DNA from: Lamprobacter sp964516305
GTDB taxonomy: Bacteria > Pseudomonadota > Gammaproteobacteria > Chromatiales > Chromatiaceae
Assembly: GCA_964516305.1 (NCBI GenBank)
Contig: CAZEZH010000022.1
Span: 1 to 35,473 of the forward strand
Length of the DNA: 35,473 bases
Direction: 5' to 3'
Shown: positions 1-8,387 of the stretch, one piece after another
Numbering within the stretch: position 1 is the stretch's first letter
How the letters are laid out: every line of letters begins with the position of its first letter
The notes under the pieces: model-generated
What the model was told of the DNA's origin: nothing
Database searches by the model: none
The model's input: the letters and a program-made list of their open reading frames with translations, nothing else
Position numbers and translations under genes: made by a program

Positions 1-113
1 CCTCGGGTGGTCGTCACCCGGTGAGCCCTTGGGGTATTTCCACCAAGGGCCACAAGACTCGAAACAACAAGCGTACGGACGGCATGATCGTACGTCGTCG
101 TCGGCGCAAGTAA
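1..113 (+). CDS. rplB: Ribosomal protein L2, C-terminal end only
   Basis: Only the last 36 codons are present; the gene runs off the left edge. The frame reads through GGRHPVSPWGISTKGHKTR and ends in a run of arginines, then TAA at 111-113. This is the characteristic L2 tail, including the H-P-V-x-P-W-G loop that reaches the peptidyl transferase region of the 50S subunit. It lies 21 bases upstream of rpsS, as in the S10 cluster of other Gammaproteobacteria, so the window begins inside that operon. Confidence 0.95.
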   Translation, partial: SGGRHPVSPWGISTKGHKTRNNKRTDGMIVRRRRRK

Positions 114-134
114 GACAACGCGAGGAGCGATCAC

Positions 135-413
135 GTGGCACGTTCGATCCGCAAGGGCCCATTCATCGATCATCACTTGGCCAAGAAGGTCGAGGATGCG
201 GTGGCCCAGAATAGTAAACGGCCGATCAAGACCTGGTCGCGCCGCTCGATGATTTTACCGGAGATGGTCGGGTTGACTATCGCCGTCTACAACGGCCGCC
301 AGCATGTGCCTGTCCTGATCAATGAAAACATGATCGGCCACAAGCTGGGCGAGTTTGCGCCCACCCGGACCTTCCGCGGCCATGCCGCGGACCGCAAGGC
401 CAAGAAGCGCTAG
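135..413 (+). CDS. rpsS: Ribosomal protein S19
   Basis: A 92-residue protein, the usual length for S19, beginning MARSIRKGPFIDHHL, which is diagnostic. It binds 16S rRNA in the head of the 30S subunit together with S13, whose gene lies later in this window. The start is GTG at 135, preceded by a GAGGAG-type ribosome binding site (121-127). The C-terminal motif GEFAPTRTFRGHA is intact. It is the second gene visible in the S10 cluster, between rplB and rplV. Nothing is odd apart from the GTG start. Confidence 0.97.
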   Translation: MARSIRKGPFIDHHLAKKVEDAVAQNSKRPIKTWSRRSMILPEMVGLTIAVYNGRQHVPVLINENMIGHKLGEFAPTRTFRGHAADRKAKKR

Positions 414-423
414 GGGATTAGGC

Positions 424-768
424 ATGCAAGCAGCAGCGACACTGAAGTACGCACGCATCTCGGCGCAGAAGGCGCGGCTGGTCGCAGACCAGATCCGCGG
501 TCAACACGTCGAGCGAGCCCTGAATGATCTGGCGTTCAGCACCAAGAAGGGCGCGCGCATGCTGCGCAAGCTCCTCGAGTCGGCGATCGCCAATGCAGAG
601 AACAACGCCGGTGCCGATATTGACCAACTGCACGTCGTCGAGGTGCAGGTGGGCGAGGGGCCGACAATGAAGCGCCTGCGCGCTCGGGCCAAGGGCCGGG
701 CGTCGCGGATCTTGAAACGCACCAGCCACATTAGTGTCCGGGTAGCAGAACGCGACGGTCGGGGTTGA
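424..768 (+). CDS. rplV: Ribosomal protein L22
   Basis: A 114-residue protein, close to the usual 110. The frame is open further upstream into rpsS, but ATG at 424 gives the family N-terminus (MQAAATLKYARISAQKARLV) and follows a GGGGATTAGGC ribosome binding region. L22 is an early 23S rRNA binder whose beta hairpin lines the exit tunnel. The hairpin sequence (GPTMKRLRARAKGRA) and the C-terminal TSHISVRV strand are intact. It ends 3 bases before rpsC, so the two are probably translationally coupled. Confidence 0.97.
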   Translation: MQAAATLKYARISAQKARLVADQIRGQHVERALNDLAFSTKKGARMLRKLLESAIANAENNAGADIDQLHVVEVQVGEGPTMKRLRARAKGRASRILKRTSHISVRVAERDGRG

Positions 769-771
769 GGC

Positions 772-1446
772 ATGGGACAGAAAGTACATCCAGTTGGTAT
801 TCGGCTCGGTATCGTCAAGGATTGGAATTCGACCTGGTACGCGAGCACGAAAGATTATCCCGACCTGTTGAACAACGACCTTAAGGTGCGAGAGTTCCTA
901 AAGAAGAAACTCTCAAACGCCTCGGTCAGTCGCATCCAGATCAACCGGCCGGCGCGTAATGCGCACATCACCATCCATACCGCGCGCCCTGGCGTCGTGA
1001 TCGGAAAGAAGGGCGGTGATATCGACAAGCTCCGCGCGGAAGTCTCTGAGCGCATGGGGATTCCGGTGCACATCAGCATCGAGGAGATCCGTAAGCCTGA
1101 ACTCGACGCGCAGCTTGTTGCCGAGGGCATCGCCCAACAGCTTGAGCGGCGCATCATGTTCCGGCGTGCGATGAAGCGCGCGGTGCAGGGCACCATGCGG
1201 GCTGGTGCCGGCGGCGTGCGGGTGAATATCGCTGGTCGCCTGAACGGCGCCGAGATTGCGCGCTCGGAATGGTATCGCGAGGGTCGTGTGCCGCTGCATA
1301 CGTTGCGTGCCGATATCGATTATGGCTTTGCCGAGGCACGGACCACCTACGGCATCTTGGGTGTGAAGGTCTGGGTCTTCCGCGGCGAGGTCCTCGGGGA
1401 CTTCCCCGGTACCGGCGTCAAAGACAAGACCGAAAAGAAGGGTTGA
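772..1446 (+). CDS. rpsC: Ribosomal protein S3
   Basis: A 224-residue protein of normal length starting MGQKVHPVGIRLGIV, the S3 signature. It contains a type II KH RNA-binding domain with the GVVIGKKGGDIDKLR loop at about residues 75-90. The C-terminal S3 domain (residues about 120-210) carries the GVRVNIAGRLNGAEIAR motif. S3 sits at the mRNA entry channel of the 30S subunit and contributes to its helicase activity. Gaps of 3 bases on each side show tight coupling in the S10 operon. Confidence 0.98.
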   Translation: MGQKVHPVGIRLGIVKDWNSTWYASTKDYPDLLNNDLKVREFLKKKLSNASVSRIQINRPARNAHITIHTARPGVVIGKKGGDIDKLRAEVSERMGIPVHISIEEIRKPELDAQLVAEGIAQQLERRIMFRRAMKRAVQGTMRAGAGGVRVNIAGRLNGAEIARSEWYREGRVPLHTLRADIDYGFAEARTTYGILGVKVWVFRGEVLGDFPGTGVKDKTEKKG

Positions 1447-1449
1447 GCC

Positions 1450-1863
1450 ATGCTGCAGCCAAAGCGTACAAAATTTCGAAAGCAGCACAAAGGCCACAAT
1501 CGCGGGCTTGCGCAGAGTGGAAACCAGGTTTCCTTTGGTGAGTTTGGGCTAAAAGCGGTTGGGCGTGGCCGGTTGACTGCACGCCAGATCGAGGCTGCGC
1601 GTCGCGCCATCACCCGTAAGGTCAAGCGCGGCGGAAAGTTGTGGATTCGTGTTTTCCCGGATAAGCCGATCTCCAAGAAGCCCCTTGAGGTTCGTATGGG
1701 TAAAGGCAAGGGCAACGTCGAGTACTGGGTCGCTTTGATCCAGCCTGGGCGGATGCTCTATGAAATCGAAGGCGTGTCCGAAGAATTGGCGCGCGATGCC
1801 TTTGAACTTGCTGCGGCTAAGCTGCCGGTACAGACGCGATTCGAGAAGAGGACGGTGCTCTGA
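1450..1863 (+). CDS. rplP: Ribosomal protein L16
   Basis: A 137-residue protein, standard length, starting MLQPKRTKFRKQHKG. L16 binds 23S rRNA close to the A- and P-site tRNAs. The conserved GRLTARQIEAARRAI helix and the RMGKGKGNVEYWVA loop (about residues 80-93) are present; that loop holds the arginine that is hydroxylated in E. coli. Its TGA overlaps the ATG of rpmC by one base (TGATG at 1861-1865). Confidence 0.98.
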   Translation: MLQPKRTKFRKQHKGHNRGLAQSGNQVSFGEFGLKAVGRGRLTARQIEAARRAITRKVKRGGKLWIRVFPDKPISKKPLEVRMGKGKGNVEYWVALIQPGRMLYEIEGVSEELARDAFELAAAKLPVQTRFEKRTVL

Positions 1864-2072
1864 TGAAGGCTCAAGAATTACGCAAACACGGTGTTGCCGA
1901 ACTCGAGAAACGACTGCACGAGCTGCTCAAGGAGCAGTTCAACCTGCGGATGCAGCAGCGGACCGGCCAACTTTCACGGCCATCGCAGGTCAAGAGCGTG
2001 CGCCGTGACATCTCGCGGATCAAGACGCTGATGACTGAGCAAACCAAGGCGGCGGCGGGGACCGGTCAATGA
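1863..2072 (+). CDS. rpmC: Ribosomal protein L29
   Basis: A 69-residue, two-helix protein starting MKAQELRKHGVAELEKRL, with the family core LRMQQRTGQL and VRRDISRIKTLM. L29 sits at the tunnel exit and is part of the trigger factor and SRP docking area. It overlaps rplP by one base and rpsQ by four (ATGA at 2069-2072), so all three are likely translationally coupled. The C-terminal tail (EQTKAAAGTGQ) is slightly longer than in E. coli. Confidence 0.96.
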   Translation: MKAQELRKHGVAELEKRLHELLKEQFNLRMQQRTGQLSRPSQVKSVRRDISRIKTLMTEQTKAAAGTGQ

Positions 2073-2329
2073 GTGAGAACAACGAGAGTAATCGCGTGCT
2101 CACCGGGCAGGTGATCAGCAATGCAATGGACAAGACGATAACCGTCGTCATTGAGCGCCGCGTCAAGCATCCGCTCTACGGCAAGTTCATGCGCCGCTCG
2201 ACCAAAGTCCACGCACAGGATGACGCGAACGAGTGCAATAAGGGCGATTGGGTGCGCGTCGAGCAGTGCCGGCCCTTGTCGAAAACCAAGAGCTGGCGGC
2301 TGGTCGAGGTCGTGGAGCGCGCGCGTTAA
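2069..2329 (+). CDS. rpsQ: Ribosomal protein S17
   Basis: An 86-residue OB-fold protein with the S17 core LTGQVISNAMDKTITVVIER and HAQDDANECNKGDWVRVEQC. It is a primary 16S rRNA binder. It starts inside the rpmC stop (ATGA overlap) and is the last gene of the S10 block. The next gene, rplN, lies 90 bases away, the largest spacer up to this point. That position is the S10/spc operon boundary in E. coli, so a spc promoter could lie between 2330 and 2419; I see no convincing -35/-10 pair there. Confidence 0.97.
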   Translation: MSENNESNRVLTGQVISNAMDKTITVVIERRVKHPLYGKFMRRSTKVHAQDDANECNKGDWVRVEQCRPLSKTKSWRLVEVVERAR

Positions 2330-2419
2330 CGAGGCCTTCTCAGGTCTACTCAGGCTCCGGACGTGCAGACCCGGCTTATGTCGGTCTCCGCTCAGCAGTT
2401 GCAAAGGTAGGTTCATACA

Positions 2420-2788
2420 ATGATTCAAATGCAAACCCGCCTCAGCGTGGCCGACAACAGCGGGGCGCGCTCGGTGCAGTGCATCAAGGTGCTGGGCGGC
2501 TCGCATCGGCGCTACGCCGGCATTGGCGATGTGGTCAAGGTCACCGTCAAGGATGCGATTCCGCGCGGCAAGGTCAAAAAGGGCGATGTTTTCAATGCGG
2601 TCGTGGTTCGGACACGCCAGGGTGTGCGTCGCCCGGATGGCTCGCGAATTCGCTTCGACGGCAATGCGGCAGTCCTGCTCAACAACCAGCTCCAGCCGAT
2701 CGGTACCCGTATCTTCGGACCGGTGACGCGCGAGCTCCGTGGCGAGCGCTTCATGAAGATCATCTCGCTGGCGCCCGAGGTTCTCTAA
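2420..2788 (+). CDS. rplN: Ribosomal protein L14
   Basis: A 122-residue protein, exactly the usual length, starting MIQMQTRLSVADNSGARSV. The motif GGSHRRYAGIGDVVKVTVKD and the C-terminal FMKIISLAPEVL are typical. L14 forms an intersubunit bridge and is the binding site of the silencing factor RsfS. It is the first gene of the spc cluster. A ribosome binding site AAAGGTAGG (2403-2411) precedes the ATG. Confidence 0.98.
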   Translation: MIQMQTRLSVADNSGARSVQCIKVLGGSHRRYAGIGDVVKVTVKDAIPRGKVKKGDVFNAVVVRTRQGVRRPDGSRIRFDGNAAVLLNNQLQPIGTRIFGPVTRELRGERFMKIISLAPEVL

Positions 2789-2790
2789 CC

Positions 2791-3108
2791 ATGAACAAGA
2801 TTAAGGTAGGCGATGATGTCATGATCATCGCTGGTAAGGACAAAGGCAAGCGCGGCACAGTGCTCAAGATGGACGCTGACCGGGTCGTGGTGGAAAACGT
2901 TAACATGGCGAAGAAACACCAGAAGCCGAATCCGCAGAAGGGCGTGCCAGGCGGGATCGTTGAGCAAGAGATGCCGCTGCACCGCTCCAATGTCGGGGTC
3001 TACAATCCTGCCGTCGGACGCGCCGATCGAATTGGCGTCAAGACACTCGAGGACGGCACAAAGGTTCGGATTTTCAAGTCTGACGGCGAAGTCGTGGACG
3101 TTGGGTAA
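2791..3108 (+). CDS. rplX: Ribosomal protein L24
   Basis: A 105-residue protein. The reading frame is open far upstream over rpsQ and rplN, but ATG at 2791 gives MNKIKVGDDVMIIAGKDKGK, the KOW-domain start of L24. L24 is one of the two assembly initiators of the 50S subunit and lies near the exit tunnel. The KHQKPNPQKGVPGGI loop and the GVKTLEDGTKVRIFK strand are intact. It starts 2 bases after rplN and ends 4 bases before rplE. Confidence 0.97.
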   Translation: MNKIKVGDDVMIIAGKDKGKRGTVLKMDADRVVVENVNMAKKHQKPNPQKGVPGGIVEQEMPLHRSNVGVYNPAVGRADRIGVKTLEDGTKVRIFKSDGEVVDVG

Positions 3109-3112
3109 GCAT

Positions 3113-3652
<540 letters not shown>

Positions 3653-3668
3653 TTTTCGGAGGCGAAGG

Positions 3669-3974
3669 TTGGCGAAGAAGAGCATGATCGCGCGCGATAA
3701 GAAGCGTGCACTGATCGCAGAGCGCTACGCAGTTCGGCGCGCACAATTGAAGGCTGTCATTAATGATCGTAGTGCCGATCCTGAGCAGGTTGAGGCCGCA
3801 GTGGTGGCTCTTCAAAAGCTGCCCCGCGATGCAAGCCCAACGCGGTATCAACGCCGTTGCCGCGTCAGCGGACGTCCGCATGCGGTCTATCGAAAGTTCG
3901 GTCTTGGCCGAAACAAGTTACGCGAGGCTGTGATGCGCGGCGATGTGCCGGGCGTCGTCAAGGCCAGCTGGTAG
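3669..3974 (+). CDS. rpsN: Ribosomal protein S14 (zinc-free long form)
   Basis: A 101-residue protein of the long S14 class, which lacks the four zinc cysteines. The best start is TTG at 3669, giving an L/MAKKSMIARDKKR beginning that aligns with E. coli S14; it follows a strong GGAGGCGAAGG ribosome binding region (3658-3668). No ATG is available at the right place. The C-terminal half (SGRPHAVYRKFGLGRNKLRE, ending KASW) is diagnostic. S14 joins the 30S head late. A spacer of 232 bases separates it from rpsH, far longer than usual. Confidence 0.95.
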   Translation: MAKKSMIARDKKRALIAERYAVRRAQLKAVINDRSADPEQVEAAVVALQKLPRDASPTRYQRRCRVSGRPHAVYRKFGLGRNKLREAVMRGDVPGVVKASW

Positions 3975-4206
3975 AGTTCACGCGATGCCAGAGGCCCCCA
4001 CCTAGGCGGACTCGCCCATTGACGGCGCAGGTCGGTTCTGACGGATGACCGGCAAGCCGCCTGCGCTGTCGTGGCTGCACAGATTGATTGCACAACGAAG
4101 TATGACCGGATCTTCCGGTCGCCCTGTTCACCCCGAGGCGAGCAGGTTCGAGAAAACCCTAGCGGGTATCGCGCTTTAACAAGCGGTCTGACCCCGGAGT
4201 TAACCA
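3975..4206 (+). other. Long rpsN-rpsH spacer with a hairpin
   Basis: This 232-base stretch has no plausible gene. It contains a perfect 7-bp hairpin, GACCGGA-TCT-TCCGGTC, at 4104-4120, not followed by a T run, so it is not a standard terminator. In E. coli the same junction is only a few tens of bases. The stretch could be a structured leader, a processing site or an internal promoter region, but sequence alone does not decide. Confidence 0.5.
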
Positions 4207-4605
4207 ATGAGCATGACTGATCCCATTGCGGATATGCTGACACGCATCCGTAACGGCCAAGCGCGCGGCAAGATCACGATCTCGATGCCGCACTCGAAGA
4301 AAAAGCAGGCCGTCGCTAACCTCCTTCGGGACGAGGGATACATCGCTGACGTCTCCGTCGAGGACGATGAAAAAGCCAGGCCCCAGCTGGTTCTCAGACT
4401 GAAGTATTACCGTGGCAAGCCGGTCATCGAGTACCTGAAGCGGGTCTCTCGCCCCGGCTTGCGTATCTACCGTGGTAAGGACGAGCTCCCCAGTGTCTGG
4501 AACGGGCTCGGTGTCGTTATCGTATCGACCTCGCAAGGCTTGATGTCTGACCGTGCCGCGCGCAAGGCCGGGCACGGTGGCGAGATCCTGGCCTACGTCG
4601 CCTAA
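4207..4605 (+). CDS. rpsH: Ribosomal protein S8
   Basis: A 132-residue protein, close to the usual 130, starting MSMTDPIADMLTRIRNGQ; a second ATG at 4213 would match the E. coli start equally well. S8 binds the central domain of 16S rRNA, and in E. coli it represses translation of the spc operon. The N-terminal ISMPHSKKK segment and the C-terminal VSTSQGLMSDRAARKAGHGG motif, which contacts rRNA, are intact. It lies downstream of the unusual 232-base spacer and 11 bases before rplF. Confidence 0.97.
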   Translation: MSMTDPIADMLTRIRNGQARGKITISMPHSKKKQAVANLLRDEGYIADVSVEDDEKARPQLVLRLKYYRGKPVIEYLKRVSRPGLRIYRGKDELPSVWNGLGVVIVSTSQGLMSDRAARKAGHGGEILAYVA

Positions 4606-4616
4606 GGGAGGTTGTT

Positions 4617-5150
4617 ATGTCCAGAATAGGTAAAGCGCTGGTCAAGGTGCCTAGCGGCGTCGACGTCAAGATGTCAGGGCGTGATGTCACCGTTAAGGGA
4701 CCCAAGGGGTCGCTCTCCTGGACCATTCATCCGTTTGTAGAGGTCGATATTGACGGTTCAGTGGTCACAACCCGGCCCGCGAATGCAGACGATGCTCAGT
4801 GGGCGATGGTGGGCACGACCCGCGCACTGCTGAACAACATGGTTCAGGGTGTTAGCAGCGGCTTCGAACGCAAGCTCAACCTGGTTGGCGTTGGCTACCG
4901 AGCACAAGGCAAAGGCAAGGTGCTGAATCTCGCGCTCGGCTTTTCGCATCCGATCGACTTCCCGGTTCCGGAGGGAATCGAGATCGAGACCCCAACGCCG
5001 ACCGAGATCGTCGTGCGCGGGATCGACAAACAGCAAGTCGGCCAGGTTGCCGCAGTGATTCGCGGGTTCCGACCGCCGGAACCGTACAAGGGCAAGGGTG
5101 TTCGGTACGCGGATGAGCAAGTCCTGCGTAAAGAAGCCAAGAAGAAATAG
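4617..5150 (+). CDS. rplF: Ribosomal protein L6
   Basis: A 177-residue protein, standard length, starting MSRIGKALVKVPSGVDVKM. It has the duplicated L6 fold: first repeat about residues 1-80, second about 83-170. The second repeat contains the family signature PEPYKGKGVRYADE near residue 160, used for 23S rRNA binding near the sarcin-ricin loop and GTPase centre. A ribosome binding site AAGGGAGG (4604-4611) precedes the ATG. Confidence 0.98.
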   Translation: MSRIGKALVKVPSGVDVKMSGRDVTVKGPKGSLSWTIHPFVEVDIDGSVVTTRPANADDAQWAMVGTTRALLNNMVQGVSSGFERKLNLVGVGYRAQGKGKVLNLALGFSHPIDFPVPEGIEIETPTPTEIVVRGIDKQQVGQVAAVIRGFRPPEPYKGKGVRYADEQVLRKEAKKK

Positions 5151-5159
5151 GTGATGCGG

Positions 5160-5516
5160 ATGGATAAGAAACATGCCCGGCTCCGGCGCGCAACGCGCGC
5201 CCGGGCCAAGATTCGCGAACTTGGCGGCTATCGGCTTTGTGTGTACCGGACGCCACGGCACATCTATGCCCAGGTGATCGGCGCAGCGGGTGACCGCGTC
5301 ATCGCGAGTGCATCAACGGTCGAGAAAGAGCTCAAGGCGGCTTGCGAGGGCCACACCGGCAACATCAAGGCAGCCGCGCAAATCGGTCATATGATCGCCG
5401 AACGTGCCCGCTCAGCTGGGGTCGAGAAGGTGAGCTTCGACCGCTCTGGATTCAAATATCACGGCCGCGTCAAGGCGCTGGCCGATTCCGCGCGCGAGCA
5501 CGGGCTTCAGTTCTGA
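5160..5516 (+). CDS. rplR: Ribosomal protein L18
   Basis: A 118-residue 5S rRNA-binding protein. The frame also opens at GTG 5151 and ATG 5154, immediately after the rplF stop, but ATG at 5160 gives MDKKHARLRRATRARAK, matching the E. coli N-terminus, with AGGTGA just upstream. Conserved segments are VYRTPRHIYAQVI, ASTVEKEL and the C-terminal SFDRSGFKYHGRVKALADSA. L18 works with L5 to load 5S rRNA into the central protuberance. Confidence 0.96.
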   Translation: MDKKHARLRRATRARAKIRELGGYRLCVYRTPRHIYAQVIGAAGDRVIASASTVEKELKAACEGHTGNIKAAAQIGHMIAERARSAGVEKVSFDRSGFKYHGRVKALADSAREHGLQF

Positions 5517-5526
5517 GGAGACGCAG

Positions 5527-6033
5527 ATGTCGAATTACAACCCAAAGCCCGAAGGCGACGAGCTGCTTGAAAAGCTGATCTCGGTTAACCGGGTGGCGAA
5601 GGTCGTCAAGGGTGGCCGTGTGTTCGGTTTCGGTGCGCTCACCGTAGTCGGCGATGGCAAAGGCCGGGTCGGCTATGGCACCGGCAAGGCGCGTGAGGTC
5701 CCGGTCGCGATCCAAAAGGCGATGGAGTGCGCGCGCAAGAACATGGTCGATATCCGGCTGAAGGGCAGCACCCTGCAGTATCCGGTCAACGGCCGTCACG
5801 GCGCCGCCCATGTCTATATGCAGCCGGCCTCTGAAGGTACCGGCATCATCGCCGGTGGTGCCATGCGTGCGGTGTTCGAGGTGGTGGGTGTGCAGGACGT
5901 GCTCGCCAAGTGTATCGGTACCAATAACGCCATCAACGTGGTCCAGGCAACGATCAACGGCCTCGCTGGCATGGCCGACGCTGAGACGGTTGCTGCAAAG
6001 CGTGGCATGACCGTCGAAGATATCCTAGGGTAG
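5527..6033 (+). CDS. rpsE: Ribosomal protein S5
   Basis: A 168-residue protein of normal length. The N-terminal double-stranded RNA-binding-like domain (about residues 14-75) carries the S5 signature LISVNRVAKVVKGGR and FGFGALTVVGDGKGRVGYG. The C-terminal domain has GTGIIAGGAMRAVFEVVG, and the end keeps the GMTVEDILG motif. S5 acts in decoding accuracy and the mRNA entry helicase with S3 and S4. The ribosome binding site is GAGGAGACGC (5515-5524). Confidence 0.98.
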   Translation: MSNYNPKPEGDELLEKLISVNRVAKVVKGGRVFGFGALTVVGDGKGRVGYGTGKAREVPVAIQKAMECARKNMVDIRLKGSTLQYPVNGRHGAAHVYMQPASEGTGIIAGGAMRAVFEVVGVQDVLAKCIGTNNAINVVQATINGLAGMADAETVAAKRGMTVEDILG

Positions 6034-6042
6034 GAGCGAGCA

Positions 6043-6231
6043 ATGTCGGAAAACAGGCTGAAGGTTCAGCTCGTGCGCAGCATGCACGGGCGTTTGAAGA
6101 CGCACCAGGATTGTGTCCGCGGCCTTGGCTTGCGGCGCATGCACCAGATTGCCGAGGTAGAAGACACACCGGCGACCCGCGGTATGGTGAATAAGGTGCA
6201 ATACATGGTCCGCGTTTTGGAGGACGGTTGA
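6043..6231 (+). CDS. rpmD: Ribosomal protein L30
   Basis: A 62-residue protein, the typical size of bacterial L30, with LKVQLVRSMHGRLKTHQDCV at the N-terminus and GLGLRRMHQIAEVEDTPATR in the core, both family signatures. L30 is a small peripheral 50S protein between domains of 23S rRNA. It starts 9 bases after rpsE and ends one base before the rplO start, consistent with coupled translation. Confidence 0.97.
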   Translation: MSENRLKVQLVRSMHGRLKTHQDCVRGLGLRRMHQIAEVEDTPATRGMVNKVQYMVRVLEDG

Positions 6232-6232
6232 G

Positions 6233-6676
6233 ATGCGTCTGAATACTCTTTCGCCCGATACGGGTAGCCGGTCAAGCTCCAAGCGGGTCGGTCGCGGAAT
6301 CGGCAGTGGACTCGGCAAGACCGCTGGACGTGGTCACAAGGGGCAGAAGGCGCGCACCGGCGGTTTCCACAAGACCGGCTTTGAGGGAGGGCAGATGCCC
6401 TTGCAGCGGCGCCTGCCAAAGGTTGGCTTCCGCTCGCGCAAAGCCGCAAGTAAAGATGAGATCCGTCTCGGTGAGCTGAAGCGCTTAGAAGGAACAGAGG
6501 TCGATCTGGCGAGCCTACGGGCTGCGGATCTGATCAAAGGCGCCGTTTCATCGGCTAAATTGATCAAGTCTGGCGAGGTCGATCGTGCCTATCAGGTCAA
6601 GGGTCTGCAGGTGACCGCCGGCGCGCGCGCCGCGATCGAAGCAGCCGGCGGATCGGTCGCAGAGACCGACAGTTAA
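6233..6676 (+). CDS. rplO: Ribosomal protein L15
   Basis: A 147-residue protein beginning MRLNTLSPDTGSRSSSKRVG. The glycine-rich extended arm GRGIGSGLGKTAGRGHKGQK (about residues 21-40) and GGQMPLQRRLPKVGF threads into 23S rRNA and is diagnostic. The C-terminal globular domain ends in VTAGARAAIEAAGG. L15 is a late-assembly 50S protein. As in most bacteria it immediately precedes secY, here with a 30-base gap. Confidence 0.98.
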   Translation: MRLNTLSPDTGSRSSSKRVGRGIGSGLGKTAGRGHKGQKARTGGFHKTGFEGGQMPLQRRLPKVGFRSRKAASKDEIRLGELKRLEGTEVDLASLRAADLIKGAVSSAKLIKSGEVDRAYQVKGLQVTAGARAAIEAAGGSVAETDS

Positions 6677-6706
6677 ACCAGCGCAAGCGAATCAGGGGCG
6701 GGCAAG

Positions 6707-8059
6707 ATGGCGAAGAATACGGCATCGATGATGCAGTCGCTCGGCGGGATGGGCCGATTGACCGAGCTGCGGCAGCGCTTGCTGTTCGTGCTGGCTGCGA
6801 TGCTCGTCTATCGTATCGGCACCTTCATCCCGGTCCCTGGGGTGAACCCCGAGGCGCTGGCCGTGCTTTTCGACCAGAATCAAGGCTCCATCCTAGACAT
6901 GTTCAATATGTTCTCAGGTGGGGCGCTTGAGCGGGCAAGCATCCTGGCGCTAGGCATCATGCCGTACATTTCAGCGAGCATCATCATGCAGCTGATGTCG
7001 GCGGTCATCCCCCAGCTCGAGCAGCTTAAGAAAGAGGGTGAAGCCGGTCGGCGCAAGATCACTCAGTACACGCGCTATGGCACGGTAGTACTGGCGACTT
7101 TTCAGGCGATCGGTATCTCGATCGCGCTGCAGGGGCAAACCGCTGGCGGCTCGGCGCTGGTGGTGCAGCAAGGCTTCGGATTTGTCTTCACCGCAGCTGT
7201 ATCCTTGGTGACCGGGACCATGTTTCTGATGTGGCTGGGTGAGCAGATCACCGAGCGCGGCATCGGCAACGGCATCTCGCTGATCATCTTTGCCGGTATC
7301 GTCGCTGGGCTGCCGGCCGCCGTTGGAGGAACGCTGGAACTGGTGCGCACCGGTGAGATGAATGCATTGGCGGTGCTGGTGCTGTTCGCTCTAGCCCTGG
7401 CGGTGACTGCCTTCGTGGTCTTCGTCGAGCGTGGACAGCGACGGATCACCGTCAACTATGCGCGCCGCCAGCAAGGAAGGCGGATGCTAGCCGCGCAGAG
7501 TACGCACTTGCCGTTGAAGCTGAATATGGCCGGTGTCATCCCGCCCATCTTCGCCTCAAGCATCATTCTGTTCCCGGGGACGCTCGGGCAGTGGTTTGGG
7601 CAGTCGGAGAACATGCGCTGGCTGGCCGACCTAACCGCCAAGCTTTCGCCGGGTGAGCCGGTCTACGTGATCTTTTACGCGACCGCCATCATCTTTTTCT
7701 GCTTCTTCTACACGGCTTTGGTCTTCAACGCCAAGGACACAGCGGACAACCTGAAGCGATCGGGTGCGTTCATTCCTGGAATTCGTCCCGGAGAGCAGAC
7801 TGCGCGCTATATTGACTCTGTGATGACGCGGCTGACAGCAGCCGGTGCGTTGTACATCACCGCTGTCTGTTTATTGCCCGAGTTTTTGATCGTCGGTTGG
7901 AATGTACCCTTCTATTTCGGCGGTACCTCATTGTTGATCGTGGTTGTGGTCGTGATGGATTTCATGGCCCAGGTACAGGCACATCTGATGTCGCATCAAT
8001 ATGAGGGCCTGATGAAAAAGGCCAACCTCAAGGCGCCTGGCGCCGGCCTGACGCGATAA
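6707..8059 (+). CDS. secY: Preprotein translocase subunit SecY
   Basis: A 450-residue integral membrane protein with ten predicted transmembrane segments, forming the protein-conducting channel of the SecYEG translocon. Diagnostic stretches are the first signature GTFIPVPGVNPEAL (about residues 43-56), the plug-region sequence SGGALERASILALGIMPYIS (about 71-90) and the MWLGEQITERGIGNGISLII loop. The C-terminal cytosolic loop has SGAFIPGIRPGEQTA. The gene lies in its usual place between rplO and rpmJ, with a GGGGCGGGC region before the ATG. Confidence 0.98.
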   Translation: MAKNTASMMQSLGGMGRLTELRQRLLFVLAAMLVYRIGTFIPVPGVNPEALAVLFDQNQGSILDMFNMFSGGALERASILALGIMPYISASIIMQLMSAVIPQLEQLKKEGEAGRRKITQYTRYGTVVLATFQAIGISIALQGQTAGGSALVVQQGFGFVFTAAVSLVTGTMFLMWLGEQITERGIGNGISLIIFAGIVAGLPAAVGGTLELVRTGEMNALAVLVLFALALAVTAFVVFVERGQRRITVNYARRQQGRRMLAAQSTHLPLKLNMAGVIPPIFASSIILFPGTLGQWFGQSENMRWLADLTAKLSPGEPVYVIFYATAIIFFCFFYTALVFNAKDTADNLKRSGAFIPGIRPGEQTARYIDSVMTRLTAAGALYITAVCLLPEFLIVGWNVPFYFGGTSLLIVVVVVMDFMAQVQAHLMSHQYEGLMKKANLKAPGAGLTR

Positions 8060-8168
8060 CTAACGACATGCGGGGCCGATTGTTCTAGCGGTAGCTAGCG
8101 GCGGCAACGCGATGCGCGTCCCCTGTGCAACCAAGCCCGCGAGCATCTGAAAAAAAACGGAGAACATC

Positions 8169-8282
8169 ATGAAGGTAAGAGCATCTGTCAAAAAGATCTG
8201 CCGCCACTGCAAGACGATCCGTCGCAACGGCACGATCCGAGTGATCTGCAAAGACCCGCGCCACAAACAGCGCCAGGGTTAG
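8169..8282 (+). CDS. rpmJ: Ribosomal protein L36 (zinc-binding form)
   Basis: A 37-residue protein starting MKVRASVKKICRHCKTIRR, the complete L36 sequence. It is of the zinc-ribbon class, with Cys11, Cys14, Cys27 and His32 all present. L36 is the smallest 50S protein and organises rRNA near domains II, V and VI. The ribosome binding site is ACGGAGAAC (8157-8165). It sits between secY and rpsM, exactly as in the spc/alpha junction of Gammaproteobacteria. Confidence 0.97.
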   Translation: MKVRASVKKICRHCKTIRRNGTIRVICKDPRHKQRQG

Positions 8283-8387
8283 CGAGCTGAGCCCTGCCGC
8301 CGCTTTCATCTTAAGGCGCACGGTGCTACACTGCTCTGTTTACACTTTTTCTTCTAAAAGAACCGAACGCTTAGGAGCGCAACGCGC

